The notes under the pieces: generated by a model
Seen by the model: the letters and a program-made list of their open reading frames with translations, nothing else
The model's database searches: none
Told to the model about the DNA's origin: nothing
Position numbers and translations under genes: made by a program
Shown: piece by piece, positions 1 to 10,943 of the stretch
Layout of the letters: every line of letters begins with the position of its first letter
Numbering within the stretch: position 1 is the stretch's first letter
Source of the DNA: Mixophyes australis
Taxonomy: Eukaryota; Chordata; Amphibia; Anura; Limnodynastidae
Direction: 5' to 3'
NCBI GenBank assembly: GCA_036250195.1
Contig: JAVHZZ010000005.1
Location: 179,349,448-179,413,447 of the forward strand
Length of the DNA stretch: 64,000 nucleotides

Positions 1-754
1 CTTGGAACAGTTTCTTTGTTTGTATCTGTAAATTTCATGATAACTGGTCCTCTTTTCTCCCCTGGGCTGAATTTGCCTATAACAATTCTTGTCATTCCTC
101 AACCTGCATATCTCAGTTTTTCTGCAACCTTGGTTTTCATCCAAGGGCAAATTCTCTCTCCTCTATCATGTCTCCTGGTGTTTCCGGAGCGTCTGTTCTG
201 CCTCACGGCTCAGAGCTATTTGAAAAAGAGTCCACTCTGCCTTGCTTCAGACCTCCTTCAGATTCAAATCCTTCTTGGATTGCTTCTTCAAAGTCAGTGA
301 TAAAGTTTGGCTTTCCACCCGGAACATCAAACTCAAACAGCCTTGTAAGAAACATGGACCCAGATTCATTGGACATTTTACGATTATCAAAAAGATTAAC
401 CCCTTGGCATTCAGACTCAAACTGCCTTCTTTAAAACGTCTGTACACATTCCATTGTTCTCTCTTGAAACATGTTGCTGCCCCCAGTAGATTCAATTTGC
501 ATAAACCACACAGACCACGATCAGTCTATGTGAATGGAGATCCCAAATTAATTGTGGAAAAGATTCTTGATTCCAAGAAAGTTCAAGGGCATATTCATTT
601 TCTTGTACACTGGGAAGGCTACAGCCCGGAAAAACGATCTTGGGTTCTGCAGAGATGCCTCCATGCTGACAGACTCCTCACGGAGTTCTTTAGAAAGTTT
701 CCTGGGAAACCTGGATGTCGGGGTGCCTTGACCCCTCCTTGGGGGGGAGGGTAA
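1..754 (+). pseudogene. Ty3/gypsy pol 3' end (integrase C-terminus plus chromodomain), 5' cut by window edge
   Basis: Decayed end of a gypsy polyprotein. Near position 60 a segment reads like the integrase stretch PWAEFA, in a different frame from the rest. The last open stretch (242-754) holds the KVWLSTRN integrase tail, RFIG, and a chromodomain from about residue 103 (VEKILDSKK, then FLVHWEGY and RSWV). Chromodomains at the integrase C-terminus mark the chromovirus branch of Ty3/gypsy and are known to help target chromatin. At least one frameshift separates the two parts, so this copy is dead. It ends in a G-rich tract and a TAA directly before an LTR start, which is the expected gypsy 3' layout. 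It is a different, older copy than the element at 10068-15842. Confidence 0.85.
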
Positions 755-1010
755 TGTTACGAGCCACGGCGTTGCTTCTAGTCACTGCGACTCGCTGCCC
801 CTGTCTGCCTGTGTCCTGGCCATCTCAATGAAGACCAGGAAGTCACTTTCGGGTTCGCCCCGGCTGTTGCTAAGGCAACGGTCAGGGCGCTCCTCTGTGG
901 ATCTCCGCGTTCTGGGCATAATCTGTTTAATTGCCTTGTGAGCTCTTCCTCTCCTGCTGTGCTTCCTATTTTGTATTTGGCCCTTTTGCGTTCAGTATCC
1001 GGAGTGCCAG
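755..1010 (+). repeat. gypsy 3' LTR, 5' portion (plus orientation)
   Basis: The sequence starts TGTTACGAGCC immediately after the pol stop and a G-rich polypurine tract (740-751), as an LTR should. Positions 755 to about 935 are matched in reverse complement by 1021-1221, with a roughly 20-base deletion in this copy near 926. The remainder (936-1010) probably continues the same LTR but has no partner here. No LTR 3' end is seen. Confidence 0.7.
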
Positions 1011-1014
1011 ATCA

Positions 1015-1221
1015 GGAGGCAATTAAACAGATTGCACCTGCGCCCAGCTCCTCCTTATGCCGGGAACGCGGAGATCAAAAGAAGAGCGCCCCGACCGTTG
1101 CCTTAGTAATGGACTGGGCGAACCAGGAAGTGACATCCCGGTCATCATGGAGATGGCTGGGACACAGGCAGACAGGGGCAGTGAGTCGCAGTGACTAGAA
1201 GCACCGCCACGGCTCGTAACA
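1015..1221 (-). repeat. gypsy LTR start, inverted copy
   Basis: This is the reverse complement of the LTR at 755-935. Read on the minus strand it starts TGTTACGAGCC at 1221 and shares blocks such as TTCTAGTCACTGCGACT with the other arm. Together the two arms make a head-to-head fold-back of about 200 bp with an 80-bp spacer. The arms differ at many positions, so they are diverged members of a family rather than a fresh duplication. Confidence 0.7.
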
Positions 1222-1279
1222 GTACCCTCCCCCTTGAGGAGGGGTCAAAGCACCCCGACATCCAGGTTTCCCAGGAGGC
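1222..1279 (-). pseudogene. gypsy pol extreme 3' end, inverted copy
   Basis: The reverse complement matches the last about 55 bp before the LTR of the copy at 1-754, including the polypurine tract. It confirms that the inverted LTR belongs to a second element pointing left. It is truncated at about 1279. A short stretch resembling an LTR start (TGTTACGAG on the minus strand) follows at 1282-1290. Confidence 0.6.
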
Positions 1280-1761
1280 ACTCGTAACAACTCATGTATA
1301 TTTATCATCCATATTCCCATACATCATATGCAGTCCCCCGATTACACAGAATTGTAGGGGTTAACAAAGCATCTTACCATGTCGGCCATCTTGAAAGCAT
1401 CTTAACAAAGCACATGACCTAATATCGGTCATCTTTTCTATTGTCTGCATACAAACTCATTTTACAAAACAAACCTACAGATTATGCAATATTTGCAGTA
1501 TGTATACCTTTCAATCCTAATTGCCTTTCCTGTCTCACAACCATAAGTTTTTACCACATGTATACAATTCCTATTTGTGCAACATAATCCAGACATATCA
1601 ACACATTATATCACAATAAACTCCATATTGAACATATATTGTCTGCTAAACCATGTTCTAATAACCTCTGCAAATATACAACTTTACATCCGATAGAAGC
1701 AATAATTACAGTATTCAATGAAACTCACTATTCCCAGTATTATCAGACTTGTGAAACTAAC
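1280..1761. other. A/T-rich non-coding DNA
   Basis: No coding potential, repeat boundary or RNA gene was recognised. Confidence 0.5.
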
Positions 1762-2465
1762 TACCGTATATACTCGAGTATAAGCCAACTTTTTCAGCAC
1801 ATTTTTTATGCTGAAAAAGCCCCCCTCGGCTTATACTCGAGTGAGTCCCTGGTCTCCGGTCCCTCAGCCCTTATCTTCCGCCGTGGAACGCATGTGCGTT
1901 CCACTGACAGGAAGTTCGGCATTTGGAACGCAAACTTGCGTTCCAAATGTCGAACTTCCTATTAGTGGAACGCACATGTGTTCCACTGCGGAATTTAAGG
2001 ACTGAAGAAAATCCCTCCCTCCCTTCCTACCAGGCACAGAGGAGAGTAAACACAGGGAGACACATCCAGAGCTCCTTGTCAATGAGAAAGAGATGCAAGA
2101 TGTGTGTACTGTCCTAAAGACAGCCTAGTAGGAGATGGACGCAGTACCTGGGATGAGCAGTTTATCTAGTAATTATTAATGACAAACATATCCTCTCCAA
2201 TATTTTATAAATTGTAGCATTGCTATCCCATGTGAACGCTATATACACTATATATACACTGTATATACACCTTACTAATATGGTTGCTGATTTTTTGGTA
2301 CATTTGGAGACATTTTGGGAGCTTGAGTTTATTAAAAGAAGCAAGTCATTTCCCACCCTAGGCTTATACTCGAGTCAATAACCGTTTTTTATTACCTATT
2401 TTTTGTGGTAAAATTAGGTGCACTGGCTTATATTTGGGTCGGCCTATACTCGAGTATATACGGTA
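1762..2465. mobile_element. Non-autonomous Tc1/mariner-like element (MITE), about 700 bp
   Basis: The element is bounded by TA on both sides. It has terminal inverted repeats containing CCGTATATACTCGAGTATA at 1764 and its reverse complement ending at 2463. Additional copies of the GGCTTATACTCGAGT motif lie inside at about 1829 and 2361, each inverted relative to its nearer terminus, so each end is itself a small fold-back. TA duplication fits the Tc1/mariner superfamily. No transposase is encoded. The superfamily call rests on the TA and the repeat structure only. Confidence 0.65.
1878..1991. repeat. Near-perfect 114-bp palindrome inside the MITE
   Basis: Arms of about 56 bp around position 1934. 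The left arm carries GTGGAACGCATGTGCGTTCC and GGAAGTTCGGCATTTGGAA. The right arm is their reverse complement with a few mismatches. GTGGAACGCACATG-type blocks occur in both orientations. The open reading frames on both strands here are by-products of this symmetry. Confidence 0.8.
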
Positions 2466-2777
2466 TTTACAACTTCTATTGCTAAATTGCAACACGATTA
2501 TCTCCAATTCCCGTGTTACAATCTTTACAGTCTTAGCTCATACTCAGCCTTTTATTGAAGCCAGTACTCTTTTTGTAAATCCATGAATAGAAGAAGGAAG
2601 GAAAGAGGAGATAAATGGATGTGGTCTTTAGCTTTTTCACTGCTCTTTTTTTTGGACAGAGTCCCTGAACAGGATGTGAGCCAGGCCTATTCCTATGTAC
2701 CCAAAGATCTTTAGTCTAAATCTCGTCTAACAACTCTCAGTTTGGACAAAGACCAGTGTCATGCCATATAAGGTGGT
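2466..2777. other. Non-coding DNA
   Basis: No feature was recognised beyond short A/T- and purine-rich stretches. Confidence 0.5.
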
Positions 2778-4738
2778 CAGGGGCGGGCTGGCACCCAAAA
2801 AGACTATTTTGGGCCGGTCCCTGTCTAGTTTTTATTGGTGACTGGCCCCTCCTCTGGGACCAGCCACCTCCTCCTATTGGCCGTGGTCCGTCCCCCTTCT
2901 CTCCCAGTTTGTGTGGCCTCTTATTGCTGTCACATGGGACACGCACAACGTGACAGGTGCTGTCCCATGTGTGAAGACTAGGAACTTCATAGCACAGAGC
3001 ACGGCGTGGCTGGAACAAGGTAAGTGCCGGTGGGAGCTGGGAGGTGGTATGTTAGTGTATTGTCAGTGTATTGTGTGTGTCAGAGTATTGTATTGTGAGG
3101 GGGCCTCTGTATATTGTGTGTGAGGGGGTCACTATATATTATGTGTGTGAGGGGGCACTATATATTGTGTGTGCGTGTGTGTGGTAGCAAATATATATTT
3201 GTGTGTGTGTGAGGGGGCCACTATATATTGTGTGTGTATGTGTGCGTGTGTATGGGTAACTATATATTGTGTGTGTGGGGGCCACTATATATTGTGTGTG
3301 TGTGTGTAAGTGTGGGCCACTATATAGTGTGTGTATGGGGGGGGGCACTATATATTGTGTGTGTGTGTGTGTGTGTGTAAGGGGGCCACTATATAGTGTG
3401 TGTGTGTGTGTGTGACTATATATTGTGTGTGTGTGAGGGGGGCCACTATATATTGTGTGTGTATGTGTGTGAGGGGGCCACTATATATTGTGTGTTTGTG
3501 TGTGAGGGGGCCACTATATATTGTGTCTGTTTGAGAAGGGGCCACTATATATTGTGTGTGTGTGTGTGAGGGGGCCACTATATATTGTATGTGTGTGTGT
3601 GTGTGTGTGTGAGGGGGCTAGTATATATATTGTGTGTGTGTGCGCGTGCCAGTATATATATTGTGTGTGTGCCAGTATATATAATGTGTGTGTGTGTGTG
3701 TGTGTGGGCCAGTATATCAATATAATATGTGTGTTTGTGTGTGGGGGCCAGTATATTAATATAATGTGTGAGGGAAGGGGAATCTCAATATAATGTGGGA
3801 GGTAAGCTATTAATTTAATGGTGGAGTGCAGGTTGGGGCTAATTGTGGGTGCTATCTTATTTGTGGGTGGTGGAGCAATTCAATAATTGGGCTTATGAAG
3901 TTAAGATGAGGTGATTGGACCTTTAATTTAATGCTGGGGTGATTTGAGAGCTATTAATTGAATGTGGGGCTGTTTTGGGAAAATAAGGTCTATTTATGAA
4001 ATGTGAATATGAATTATTTAATGCCTGGGATGGTTGTGGGAAATTGTTAAATTTATTAAACGTAAATGTTATTTAATTTATTGCGGGGGCTGTTTGTAGG
4101 GAGAGAAATAGTTTTTTTTTAATTAAATGGGAATACTGTTTAATGTTCGGGGGAAATAGGTCTATTTATTAAATGTGTATGCTATTAATTTAATGTCAGG
4201 GCTAGTTGGAGAGAAATAGAAATATTTTTTAAATGTCAGTACTATTATATTAATTTTGTGCTGGAGAGAGGCTTTATTATAAAACGTGGGTGTTATATTG
4301 ATTTAACACCATGGCTGGTTGGAGATTTCTAAATTTCATGTACCCCTTTTTTTTTTCGAAATAAGGCATCCAACAATCCAGGTTCCAGACAAGCAGCAAC
4401 TGATCTAAAGACACCAGCAGCCACAAGTGGTGAAAGTGACATGAACTGGTAGGAGAGAGCAGGACAGTCTGCCAGCTGTCCTGAATCTGTGGAGTAGTCC
4501 CGAATTTGGGTGACTGTCTCATTTAGTCAGTATTTAGTCTGCCTGCAAGGACAGTTGGGAGGTATGTCCCGCTATACACTGTACTGCTTGTGAATATAAA
4601 GAGGTAGAGCTGCGCGCACCTAACAGTAGTGCACACAGTATTGCCTGTGTATTTGTCTAAAATGATAACAATGTTACATCATAGGGGTCCCCCCTGTCTA
4701 AAGTACCCTGAGCCCCCCAGAGCCTTAATCCAGCTCTG
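2778..4738. mobile_element. hAT-like non-autonomous element, copy 1
   Basis: The left end CAGGGGCGGGCTGGC is a variant of the CAGGGCCGGACTGG terminus of the copy at 16825. The inferred right end CCTTAATCCAGCTCTG resembles the reverse complement of a hAT-type terminus. The body shares long blocks with 16825-18375: the GT/AT-rich tract, the repeated Ttaat-taATG-GGG-type segments, a shared AGGAGAGAGCAGGACAGTCT block, and TTGGGAGGTATGTCCCGCT. The 8-bp flanks do not match, so the ends are either mutated or wrongly placed. It encodes no transposase. Confidence 0.6.
3100..3780. repeat. GT/AT minisatellite inside hAT-like copy 1
   Basis: About 20 imperfect units with the core ACTATATATTGTGTGTG, a variable TG run and then GAGGGGGCC. 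Unit length varies through expansion of the TG run. The apparent open reading frames here (IYSGP- and THTH-type proteins) are translations of this repeat and are not genes. Confidence 0.9.
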
Positions 4739-5814
4739 GGCCAGGGCGTCAGATTGACACCTAGTGCTCTGCTTCTCCTACCAGTAGCACCGCTCATATT
4801 ATTTGTTTTGGGTTAACCCTAAAACAAATAACCCTGTTAGTATATAGTCCAAAGCAAAAACAAACCCTTATGCTGGCAAAAACATCAGGCTTTTAAAGCA
4901 AAAGGGCTTTTTGCATTTTGATAAATCAGCCCCTGTGTTCAGTACTGTAATAGAACATTATATAATTTATTGCTATAATTTATACCCCATTATAGTCAGT
5001 GAGGTATGTAAAAAAACAAAAACAAAAGTGCCGTAGGGAAAAGGAACATATAAAATAAAGTGCAATATAAAGTGAGGTTTGTTTGTTGTTGCATATTTTT
5101 GTTTGTATTATTTAAGATTTCTAACAATAAAGTATCGCTGGGTTAAGCAACACTAAAATAGCCTCTTTTATATTGATCAATATATATTTTTATACTACTT
5201 ATGATCCAGTGCTATGTGCTTGCCCCCTGGGTTAAAGTCTTCCAATCAGCCCCTGAATGTGGTGGAGGAAAATAATTTCCAGGGACTTGTTTGAATGTCT
5301 GCTGGAATATGGGATATTGTAATTGTTTTCAATGCCAAAGTGAGGTTTGAAAATGTGCAGATTTACATGGCAATTTTCCTTTAGTAGATTAGGTGAATTG
5401 CAAATTGACATGCAAATCACAAACACATGGTGATTTGATCCATAGTTGATCCCCCTACATTTTGATATTTTGTATGGAAAATACTGCATGGCACACACAC
5501 TATATTGTTCCTCTTGTGTGTGCAGATAGAAAGATAATGCATTTCATTGTGTTTACTCTCTTATTGGGAGACTGTGGTGAACTGCAAGATAATTGAATGT
5601 TTATGAAGACTGTCAGAGAGAGGTTTGGATGGGAGATATAACATATTATACTTGCGATATAGCCCTCTAACATTATGCTTCATTATTTTCTGCAATTTTT
5701 GAAGTACAATTTTTCTATATGCTTGCTAGAATTTAATTGGATTATGTCTGGCAAGTTGACTTTAATATAACTTAATTGGCTGCAGTGAGCTCTACTTTCT
5801 CAATTATTAGCTGG
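4739..5814. other. Non-coding DNA
   Basis: The stretch is A/T-rich. A fragment ending GATAAATCAGCCCCTG near 4934 resembles a DNA-transposon terminus, but no partner end was found. Confidence 0.4.
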
Positions 5815-6003
5815 TATTTATTTATTATTCTTTATTTATATAGTGCCAGTATATTACATAATGATTTACAAAGAATGCTTAGTCATTCACACTGGTTCCT
5901 GAATCAGTGAAGCTTTGAGTCTAAATTCTCTACCACATAAACACACAGTTTTATCCAAAGCTAATTAACCTACCAGTATATTTTCGTGGGAGGAAAGCAG
6001 TGG
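5815..6003 (-). repeat. LINE 3'-tail fragment (L2/CR1-type), minus strand
   Basis: The reverse complement matches the order seen at 39935-40190: TTTCCTCCCAC, TACTGGTAGGTTAATTAGC, a diverged middle, then the tatatagtgcc-type core and an A/T-rich tail at the left edge. This identifies it as an old 3' fragment of the same family, inserted in minus orientation. Confidence 0.6.
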
Positions 6004-7499
6004 ACCTTCTGTAGTCTATACATAGCACACGTACGACCCACAACAGACACAGTGTTTCATGATGCACACATTACTTTATGTAGGTCTGTCTTTAAATATA
6101 ACCATTGTATTACTCTTTCTGCTAAGAACCACTTGTATATGGTATTTAGAGATATTGATAGATGTATGATAATTCAAAAAAATCCTCAATTCAAGATATG
6201 GAACAGTGTTTGACAGATTTAATTCAGCATGTGTAAAGCTTCTGTGCACAAGATTTTTTATGTTCATTAGACAATATTATTTGTTGCATTCCCTAACATT
6301 TTTTACTTTTCAGTCCATACTTTTGTTTTGTAGTTCTGTAATTTTTTTCTAGTTTGTATTTCATTTTATTATTTTGATATGATATTGATATGCGTACCTA
6401 TAAATATATTGATTATGGTGGAGAATGGACTTTCTTTCATTGCCATGAATGTAACATCAGCAGCATGTAAGCAATAACGGGCAGAACAGTTACATATGAC
6501 TACTATTTAGTATGCTTAAGACACAATGGAGGGAATGTAAAGGAAAGGAAAATCAAGGGAAAAAGAAAAATCAGTAATGTTACATCGCCTCAGTGTCTTC
6601 ATGTCTGTTCTGAAGGAACTCCGTGGCACATCCTGGGAATTGAATTCCCCCAATTAATGTATTTTTTACACACCCCCTGAAGTCACGTGAGTGTGAAGAA
6701 GCGCGTTGAAAAGTAATATACACCATCAGCTAAAAGTAGAGACTGTGGACAGTACCAGGTTCCTCTTCTGGGAAACAGGAGTTTTTAAAGGACAGATTAG
6801 AAGTGGACTTCAACTTCCATTAAGCTTTTGGACTTCCAGGTGAAAACAGTGGTTACATAGATCATATAAGATATGTCTTTTCATTTTCATGTAAATGTAA
6901 GTGCAATTCATCTTTTACTATTACTAATTGTAAACGGAACTTTACTATATGCATTTCTCCCCTCCTTTTCTCTACATGAAATGGAATAAACTAAGTAGAT
7001 TTTGAGAACTAGAGCTTATACATTGTTAAAAACTAACTAAAGCAGTGCTACTAAGAGGGACCTCTGGCCCTGTTACCACATCTGCTCCTTAGGGTAGTTT
7101 AACCTCATGGACACTCCTCAAGGTGCTTGTATCTAGTGATGTGCATGCAGCCTATGGGAGGGGGGGGACCATTAGAACCAATGGACCACCTAGGCACTTT
7201 CCTGTCTTACTACCTTACTCAGAAGTGGCAGTGTTTGGGAAGTTTGGAACAGAGCCATGGGTCTTGGGCAGTCACCCCATCTTCACCACCATAATCTAAC
7301 CCAACAGAACCTCCAAGAGCCTCTGACTAACAGGAGTCCTCAGTTTCAGTGATTGCTGTAGCACACTCCTGTTTCTGACTGTTAATCAGCAGCAATTGTA
7401 GGAGCCATATTCTGTCTCTGAACATTTTTCACACAAGTCCCAGGCTTGACATAATCTAATATAAACCATATACCAAAAAGATTAAAATAAAAAACAAAA
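6004..7499. other. Non-coding, apparently unique DNA
   Basis: No coding exon, RNA gene or bounded repeat was recognised. Confidence 0.5.
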
Positions 7500-8148
7500 T
7501 ATTATTATTATTATTATTATTATCATTGCTATGAAGTAGGCCTAAGATTAAGAAAATAGGGCTAGAGAAGCAGGCCAAGAGGTACAGAGGGTGATGGAAT
7601 AGTAGAAGAAGAATGCAAGGAAAGAGGGCCCTAACAGCTAACATCCTAAAGGAAATGGGTAGACATATATATTGTGGTATTGACTGGGGGAGTGGGGAAT
7701 GAAAGACAACACAAGGGAGTTAGGAGGAAGCATGAATAAAGAAATTAGTCTTAAGAGCATTCTTGAAGCCTTTGAGAGTACAGGGTATCGGAGAGTGGGA
7801 GATCACTCCACAGCTGGGGAGAGCCCGGGCAAAGGCCTGGAGGCAGGAGTGAGAAAAGGTAATCAGTGAGGTGGTGTGCACTGGCCAAATGAAGGGATAG
7901 GCAAGAGTGTAGGTAGAGATGAGGTTGTAAACGTATAGGGGGAGAATTGATTGAGAGTTTTTAAGGTGAGGGTGAATAGTTTAAATTTAATTCTGTAGGC
8001 CTTAGGGAGCCAGTGTACTGACTGGCACTGAGGAACAGCAGAGATAGAGTGGCAGGAGAGAAAAATAAGGCTGACAGCAGCATTGAGGATAGACTTCAGA
8101 GGGGCAAGGTGAGAGTCAGGTAGGCCAGAGAGAAGGAGGTTGCAGTAA

Positions 8149-8733
8149 TCAAGGCGAGAGATTACAAGTGAATAAGAGTTTTAGTTGCATCTGTGGTGAG
8201 AAAGGGCCATATCTTGAATATGTCCTGAAGGTGGTTGTAGCAGGATTTTGAGAGGGACAGAATGTGAGGTTTGAAGGAGAGGGCTTAGTCGAGGATGACC
8301 CAAAGGCATCTGACTTAAGGGACAGAAAGGAGGGTAATATTAACAGAAAGAGGGGGGGTGAGGGAGCTCTGGAAGGGGGGAAGATGATTAGTTCAGGCTT
8401 GAAAATATTGAGTTTAAAAAAGCACTGGAACATCCAAGATGAGATGGTTGAGAGATAGCAGCAGACATGAAACATAAGGTAAGGGTAGAGGTCAGGAGAT
8501 GATAGATAGATTTGGGTATCATCAGCATAGAGGTGGTACCGGAGGCCAAATAAGCATATGAAGTTACCAAGGGAAATGGTGTAGAGGGAGAAGAGCAGGG
8601 GGCCAAGAATGCAATATTGGGGATTTTTGGGAAATAATTGGTAACAAAAGGGGTGGCGGTATATAGAGTCATGTGTTGGAACTGAAAAGGAGTGGTTGGT
8701 AAGCTTGGTAAGGTAAGAGAAAAACCAGGACAT
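8149..8733 (-). pseudogene. L2-like reverse transcriptase fragment
   Basis: The open stretch of 194 codons contains [13 protein letters not shown] followed by YADDTQIY. These correspond to the conserved non-LTR reverse transcriptase blocks, and the YADD catalytic box (8518-8529 on the plus strand) is intact. In family members the polymerase copies element RNA at a nicked target site. Here the upstream palm and fingers region is in other frames (8790-9460) and the C-terminus degenerates into Pro/Ser-rich reading, so the enzyme is not functional. Confidence 0.8.
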
Positions 8734-9662
8734 TGTTACAGAGGCCTATAGATTTGAGAGTTTGCAGAAGGAGGGAGTGGTCAACGGTATCATTGGCAGC
8801 AGAGAGGTTTAAAAGTATTAGGAGAGAGAAGTTTAGAAGTTTCCTTTAGATTTAGCAAAGAGAAGCTCAATAGTGAGGGCAGTTTTGGTGGAGTGGAGGG
8901 AGCGAAAACCAGATTGGAGTGGGTCAAGGAGTAAGTGAGAAGAAATAAAGGAGGTGAAATAGTTGTAGACAAACCGTTTGTGAAGTTTGGAGGCAAAAGG
9001 AGTGCGGGAGATAGGGCGATAATTAGAAAGAGAGGCAGGGTCAAGGGATGGTATTTAAGCCGTAAGCATGTTTAAAGGAAGAGGGGTAGTTTGAGGAGGT
9101 GGGAAAGACATTAAAAGGCCTCAAAAGAGAGGGACTGGAAGAGGTGGGAGGGGGTGGTGTCATGTGGGCAGGGATGAGAGAGAAGGGTGCAGACTTCATC
9201 TGCAGATACCGAAGTGAAGGAAGAGAAGGAGTGTGGGCTTGAAAGTGAAAGTGGGGAGTAATGGATGGAAAAAGTGTCCACAGAGGATGGTGGGAGTGGG
9301 GACAAAGTGGGCAAGGAGGGTGAAGAGGGAGGGGCAAGAGACGACTGATGGGAGGAGATGTCCTATTGTATTGACTCAATTTTGGAGGTGAAGTGGGTAG
9401 TAAAGTCAATACCAGAGAGCAATGAGGAGAGTGGGTGAGGGGAGAGGAGGGATTTGGCAAAGAGGTTACAGGGGTTGGAGGATTGGGAGGAAATGAGAGC
9501 CTTAAAGAATCATTGTTTAGAGATTGAACACAGCAGAAATGTAAGAGGCGAGTATGAACTTGAAGTGAGGGAAGTCAGAATGATTGTGCGAATTAGTCCA
9601 TAACCGTTACAGGACTACGGGAGCATTTTTGAAGGTAGCAGGTAAGTTTGGAGTGCCACAGT

Positions 9663-10019
9663 TTAGACGGGGAACGATGAAGGCCTCATTGGGGCACGAA
9701 AGACTGGTGATGGGGAGAAGAGTGAGACTATAGTAGTTGAACATGGTATGATCAATGGTATCAAGGCTAAACCTGGTGATAGTAACTTAATGGGATAGGA
9801 AAGGTGTGAGGGATGGAGGGATGCTAAAAAAGAGTAAATGGTAGTCAGAGAGAGGGAAAAGGTAATTGTTGCGATTGGAGACAGTACTGAGGTGTGATAA
9901 GACCAGATCAAGGGAGTGGCCACTGCGGTGTGAGAGAGAGGCATTTCATTGGGAGAGAGACCAAAGAAAGAGGAGAGGGAGAGAAGTTGATAGTCTATAG
10001 GGATATTAGAGTCTCCCAA
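9663..10019 (-). pseudogene. L2-like endonuclease/linker fragment
   Basis: The fragment reads GDSNIPIDY, which matches the GD-N motif of the APE-type endonuclease end (compare GNFNIPIY-like reading at about 46857 in the second copy). It lies directly downstream, in the LINE's orientation, of the gypsy insertion point. It is broken by frameshifts. The assignment rests on homology between the two copies and on the short motif. Confidence 0.55.
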
Positions 10020-10062
10020 GATAAGAAAGGGAAGATCCGAGGAGAGAAAGTGGGGGAGCCAG

Positions 10063-10067
10063 GTGGT
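10063..10067. repeat. Target site duplication (left), GTGGT
   Basis: GTGGT at 10063-10067 is repeated exactly at 15843-15847, on either side of the gypsy element. L2 sequence continues across the junction when the element and one GTGGT are removed. Confidence 0.85.
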
Positions 10068-10929
10068 TGTTACTATTTTGATGCCTTAGTCAGTATTTGC
10101 ACAGGCTTACATAGGGCGCGGAGTCTTCACCAAGAACCACCGCAAGGTAGTGTGGTCTTTGCTGCCGAAGAACCGCAGGTCGCAGCCCCCAGGTTAGCCT
10201 ACTGACGTAAGGGAGAAGGTTCTAAGTGATGGATAGTCAGACAGGCAATATGACAAGTGATGTAAGTACAGGCACTAACCGTGAATTCCAGGGATTGAAG
10301 GTCTGGAGCAGTAAGCGGTAGATGCACGGAGATGAGTCCAGGAATTCAGCCGGTTCGGTACACAGGAGATATCAGGTATACGGTGCCAGAGGGGAATCCA
10401 GAGAGTAGTTGATAACACAGCCGGGTCGGTACACAGGAGATATCAGGTATACGGTGCCAGAGGGAAATCCAGAGAGTAGTTGATAACACAGCCGGGTCGG
10501 TACACAGGGAAGACAGTCCAATACGAGGTGCCAGGAATAAGCCAAAGAATAGTCAGGTCACAGCCAGGTTGGTACACAGGGGTAGGAGGAATAAAGGAAT
10601 ACACAGGGAGCAGGTTCACAGGAGTCTGGAACACAGGAACTGTTAGCCAGGAACAGGAAACACATTGCTCTGACACAGGCAGCGTGTCAGAGCAGAGAAG
10701 ATATAGTATTTGAATTCCCCGCCCAGGAGTCACATGATTAACTGCAGGAAGAACCCGGAAGTGCGGGGACGCCATCAGGAGAAGCGCTGCACAGAGCGGA
10801 CACAGCTGCTAGAACCACGCTAACAGCGCAGCGGAACGGGGATCAGGTAAGTTCATAACAACAGAGCGGACACAGCTGCTAGAACCACGCTGACAGCGCA
10901 GCGGAACGGGGATCGGTAAGTTCATAACA
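10068..10929 (-). repeat. gypsy 3' LTR
   Basis: Direct repeat of 15042-15842. It is longer than the 5' LTR because its first about 70 bp (on the minus strand) is tandemly duplicated: 10861-10929 and 10791-10860 both carry the TGTTATGAAC start. Further internal duplication is visible: a block with CCGGGTCGGTACACAGG and GATATCAGGTATACGG occurs more than once at 10345-10510. The left terminus is set by the GTGGT target duplication. Confidence 0.9.
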
Positions 10930-10943
10930 GTATCCCCCCCCCT

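Larger units (their letters stand above)
7500..10067 (-). mobile_element. L2-like LINE, 3' portion, interrupted by gypsy
   Basis: Non-LTR retrotransposon on the minus strand. Its 3' tail is a run of TTA repeats at 7500-7523. The 3' UTR lies at about 7524-8150, the reverse transcriptase near 8149-8733 and endonuclease-linked sequence near 9040-10019. At 10067 it is cut by the gypsy insertion and it resumes at 15843. Reading frames are broken many times. The layout matches the second, plus-strand copy at 46010-48967. Confidence 0.8.

Noticed and set aside
1864..2117. Matching open frames on both strands
   Set aside because: They come from the palindrome at 1878-1991, which reads the same on both strands.
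3139..3793. Several open frames on both strands with HTHT- and IYSGP-type proteins
   Set aside because: They are translations of the GT/AT minisatellite and have no independent evidence.
10443..10775. Open frame of 110 codons repeated almost identically at 15425-15757
   Set aside because: The repetition is explained by the two LTRs. The reading has no recognisable protein character.
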